Shown: positions 7,258 to 9,016 of the stretch, piece by piece
How positions within the stretch are numbered: position 1 is the stretch's first letter
Layout: the number at the start of each line of letters is the position of its first letter
Source: Alkanindiges sp.
GTDB lineage: Bacteria; Pseudomonadota; Gammaproteobacteria; Pseudomonadales; Moraxellaceae
Assembly: GCA_030152125.1 (NCBI GenBank)
Contig: JASLIR010000391.1
Coordinates: 1 to 9,016, forward strand
Direction of reading: 5' to 3'
DNA length: 9,016 nt
Translations under genes and position numbers: made by a program
Notes under the pieces: model-generated
Seen by the model: the letters and a program-made list of their open reading frames with translations, nothing else
The model's database searches: none
Told to the model about the DNA's origin: nothing

Positions 7258-7296
7258 GAACAAAACACTATATCTGCGCTAACGCAGATATAGTGT
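7258..7296 (-). terminator. Rho-independent terminator-like hairpin after the receptor gene
   Basis: Perfect 14-bp inverted repeat (7265-7278 ACACTATATCTGCG and 7283-7296) with a 4-base loop. On the minus strand it is followed by an imperfect T-tract (TTTTGTT). It starts 28 bp past the receptor stop codon. The stem is only moderately GC-rich and the T-tract is interrupted, so termination may be partial, allowing expression of entD downstream. Confidence 0.7.
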
Positions 7297-7324
7297 ATGA
7301 AATAACATGACCGGATATATCAGC

Positions 7325-9016
7325 CTAAAACTTATAGGTCAGGCCTACATAATAATTACGGCCCAGCTCTTTGCTGTTAAAGGTTATACCCGCGTTATCA
7401 CCTTTTTCCTGCAAATCAACATCAGTCAGGTTTTTAACCCCAAACTTCAGTTTCAGGGAAGGATAAATTTCGGCCACACCACCCACATTTAGCACCGTAT
7501 AGTTCGGTAACTCCTTAGCACCGTACAACTGGTCGCGTACATGGCTTGCACCGGCATTAAACGACAAGGCATCCATAACTTTTACATTGATGCTGGTATT
7601 GGCCTGCAGGCGTGGACGCTCTTCCAGACGCTTGCCATTTTGATCCTTCGCGTCCAGATAGGTAGCATTGGCATCCAGAGATACATGTGACAATAAATCC
7701 ACCCCGGCTTCCAGCTCTGCGCCTTTAATCTTAACGTGATTAATATTTACCCAGCGCGCCCACGAATCCGGTGTACCAATGTTGCCAACCTCACGGCTAA
7801 TCATGTCCTTTACTTCATTTCTGAATAAAGTGACACCTACATTCCAGCTTGGCTTGGTGACGTTAATACCAATTTCGTAGTTTTTGCTGGTTTCAGGATC
7901 TAAGTCTGGGTTACCACGCAACTCACAGCCATTCGCCCCACCACCACAACTAATAATGACGTAGTTTTTATTAAGCTGAGTCAGAGAAGGCGCTTTAAAT
8001 GCAGCCCCAAAACCACCCTTTAGCACCACGTCATCGGTTATTTTATAAGTCAGGTAAGCCTTAGGACTAAAGTTTCGGCCAAACACTTCATGGTTATCAT
8101 AACGCCCACCCAGTGTCAGGGTTAAAGGATCAATAATGCGGATATCATCCTGAAAGAATAGAGAAGCTGTAGAAACGTCGCCTTTTCCTTTCCCTTCATA
8201 AGTAACCTTGTCTTCTACTTCCTGATAGTTGTATTCCTGGCCCAACACCAGTTTGTTAATCCCTAGGTCAAAATTGGTATAGGCTTTTACATTGGTATTT
8301 TTTTCTTTCAGGGTACGCTGCTGTGGCTGGTCAAAATCGGAATCATAATCATGAATTTCACTGTTTTCATGTGACACCGATACGTTGGTCTTCCCCCAGC
8401 TCCAGTCACCACGATGCGTTAGGCCAATAGTCCGGCGCTCCAGTTCCTGACTGGAAAAACCCATTGCCGTGTAATTCCATGCCGGGTAATAGGCATAGGT
8501 ATCCATCCCAAAAGGACGCTCATCCTTGTTATAACCCAAATCCAGATCCACACTCTGGCTGGCGGTAATATCCCAGGTCAGTGTTGAGCGGATATTCTGG
8601 GTCTTTTTGCCTTCAATATAATAAGCAGGTGTTGCAGACTTGCCTTCATTAAACCAGGCATCACGCTGAAACTGTTCGGCAGCAACCGACAAGCCAAGGC
8701 TATCTGTTAAAGCGCCGGTGGCAGACACACCCAGGCGATACTGGTCTTTACCGGTACCACGGTCCGCTACATGGTATTCAGCACTGGCCGAACCATGCCA
8801 GTCTGAGGTTGGCTTTTTGGTAATAATATTAATCACACCACCAATGGCATCCGAACCATACAGGGATGACATTGGCCCGCGTACAATCTCAACCCGCTGG
8901 ATGCTTTCCAGTGGAATGGAGCTAATGTCGTAATCAGAATCACGCCATAAAGCACCAGTAGATGAAACACGCTTGCCATTGACCAGAATCAGCGTGTAAA
9001 CCCCATAGGACTCGCG
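7325..9016 (-). CDS. TonB-dependent ferric catecholate receptor, CirA/FepA-like (N-terminus missing)
   Basis: The open frame continues through the right edge; 563 residues are visible, lacking the signal peptide, TonB box and first part of the plug. The visible plug includes YGVYTLILVNGKRV, then VEIVRGPMSSLYGSDAIGG and VINIITKKP, the wording typical of CirA-type receptors. A 22-stranded beta-barrel follows in the family; visible here are GGRYDNHEVFG-FSPKAYLTYK, KGGFGAAFKAPSL, GNPDLDPETSKNYEIGI and the terminal YYVGLTYKF ending in Phe, the outer-membrane insertion signal. A cysteine pair (codons 7946-7948 and 7925-7927) sits in a Gly-rich loop at the place where CirA/FepA also carry a loop disulfide. 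It would import the ferric form of the siderophore made by this locus, or its linear breakdown products. Its promoter lies outside the window. A stem-loop terminator follows the stop. Confidence 0.95.
   Translation of the reverse strand, partial: RESYGVYTLILVNGKRVSSTGALWRDSDYDISSIPLESIQRVEIVRGPMSSLYGSDAIGGVINIITKKPTSDWHGSASAEYHVADRGTGKDQYRLGVSATGALTDSLGLSVAAEQFQRDAWFNEGKSATPAYYIEGKKTQNIRSTLTWDITASQSVDLDLGYNKDERPFGMDTYAYYPAWNYTAMGFSSQELERRTIGLTHRGDWSWGKTNVSVSHENSEIHDYDSDFDQPQQRTLKEKNTNVKAYTNFDLGINKLVLGQEYNYQEVEDKVTYEGKGKGDVSTASLFFQDDIRIIDPLTLTLGGRYDNHEVFGRNFSPKAYLTYKITDDVVLKGGFGAAFKAPSLTQLNKNYVIISCGGGANGCELRGNPDLDPETSKNYEIGINVTKPSWNVGVTLFRNEVKDMISREVGNIGTPDSWARWVNINHVKIKGAELEAGVDLLSHVSLDANATYLDAKDQNGKRLEERPRLQANTSINVKVMDALSFNAGASHVRDQLYGAKELPNYTVLNVGGVAEIYPSLKLKFGVKNLTDVDLQEKGDNAGITFNSKELGRNYYVGLTYKF

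Noticed and set aside
1..9016. Mobile elements, CRISPR arrays, tRNA or rRNA genes
   Set aside because: No transposase or integrase reading frame, no spaced direct repeats and no tRNA-like cloverleaf were seen. Gaps between genes are all under 120 bp and are accounted for by operators, a terminator or ribosome-binding sites.

Overview
The window holds part of a catecholate (enterobactin-like) siderophore locus from a Gram-negative bacterium. A TonB-dependent outer-membrane receptor, an EntF-type synthetase, a Fes-type esterase, an EntD-type phosphopantetheinyl transferase and Fur-box-like operators together point to a proteobacterium, most likely gamma or beta. Species cannot be read from the sequence. 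Every gene is on the minus strand, so transcription runs from high to low coordinates.

Layout in transcription order: (1) 9016-7325, a CirA/FepA-like ferric-catecholate receptor cut by the right edge, followed by a stem-loop terminator at 7258-7296. (2) 7238-6507, an EntD-type phosphopantetheinyl transferase with no evident promoter of its own. (3) A Fur-box-like operator at 6417-6435, then three tightly overlapping inner-membrane genes: a small DUF3325-like protein (6387-6121), a DUF3649-like protein (6128-5778) and a PepSY-TM protein (5781-4162). (4) A 34-bp AT-rich palindrome at 4097-4130 that reads as two overlapping Fur boxes, then fes (4051-2699), an MbtH-like gene (2661-2446) and an NRPS beginning condensation-adenylation (2432 to beyond the left edge).

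How the genes fit together: EntD would arm the carrier domains; the NRPS, helped by its MbtH partner, would couple an aryl acid (probably 2,3-dihydroxybenzoate) to an amino acid; the receptor would import the ferric complex; and iron would be freed by Fes hydrolysis and possibly by reduction at the PepSY membrane protein. The dihydroxybenzoate genes (entABCE type), exporter and ABC importer are not in the window.

The pathway type is well known, so I do not claim a wholly new system. The most informative detail is the binding pocket of the NRPS adenylation domain. It does not match the EntF serine pocket and has an acidic residue where basic-amino-acid pockets often have one. The product may therefore be a catechol-cationic amino acid siderophore (chrysobactin, vanchrobactin or turnerbactin style) rather than enterobactin.
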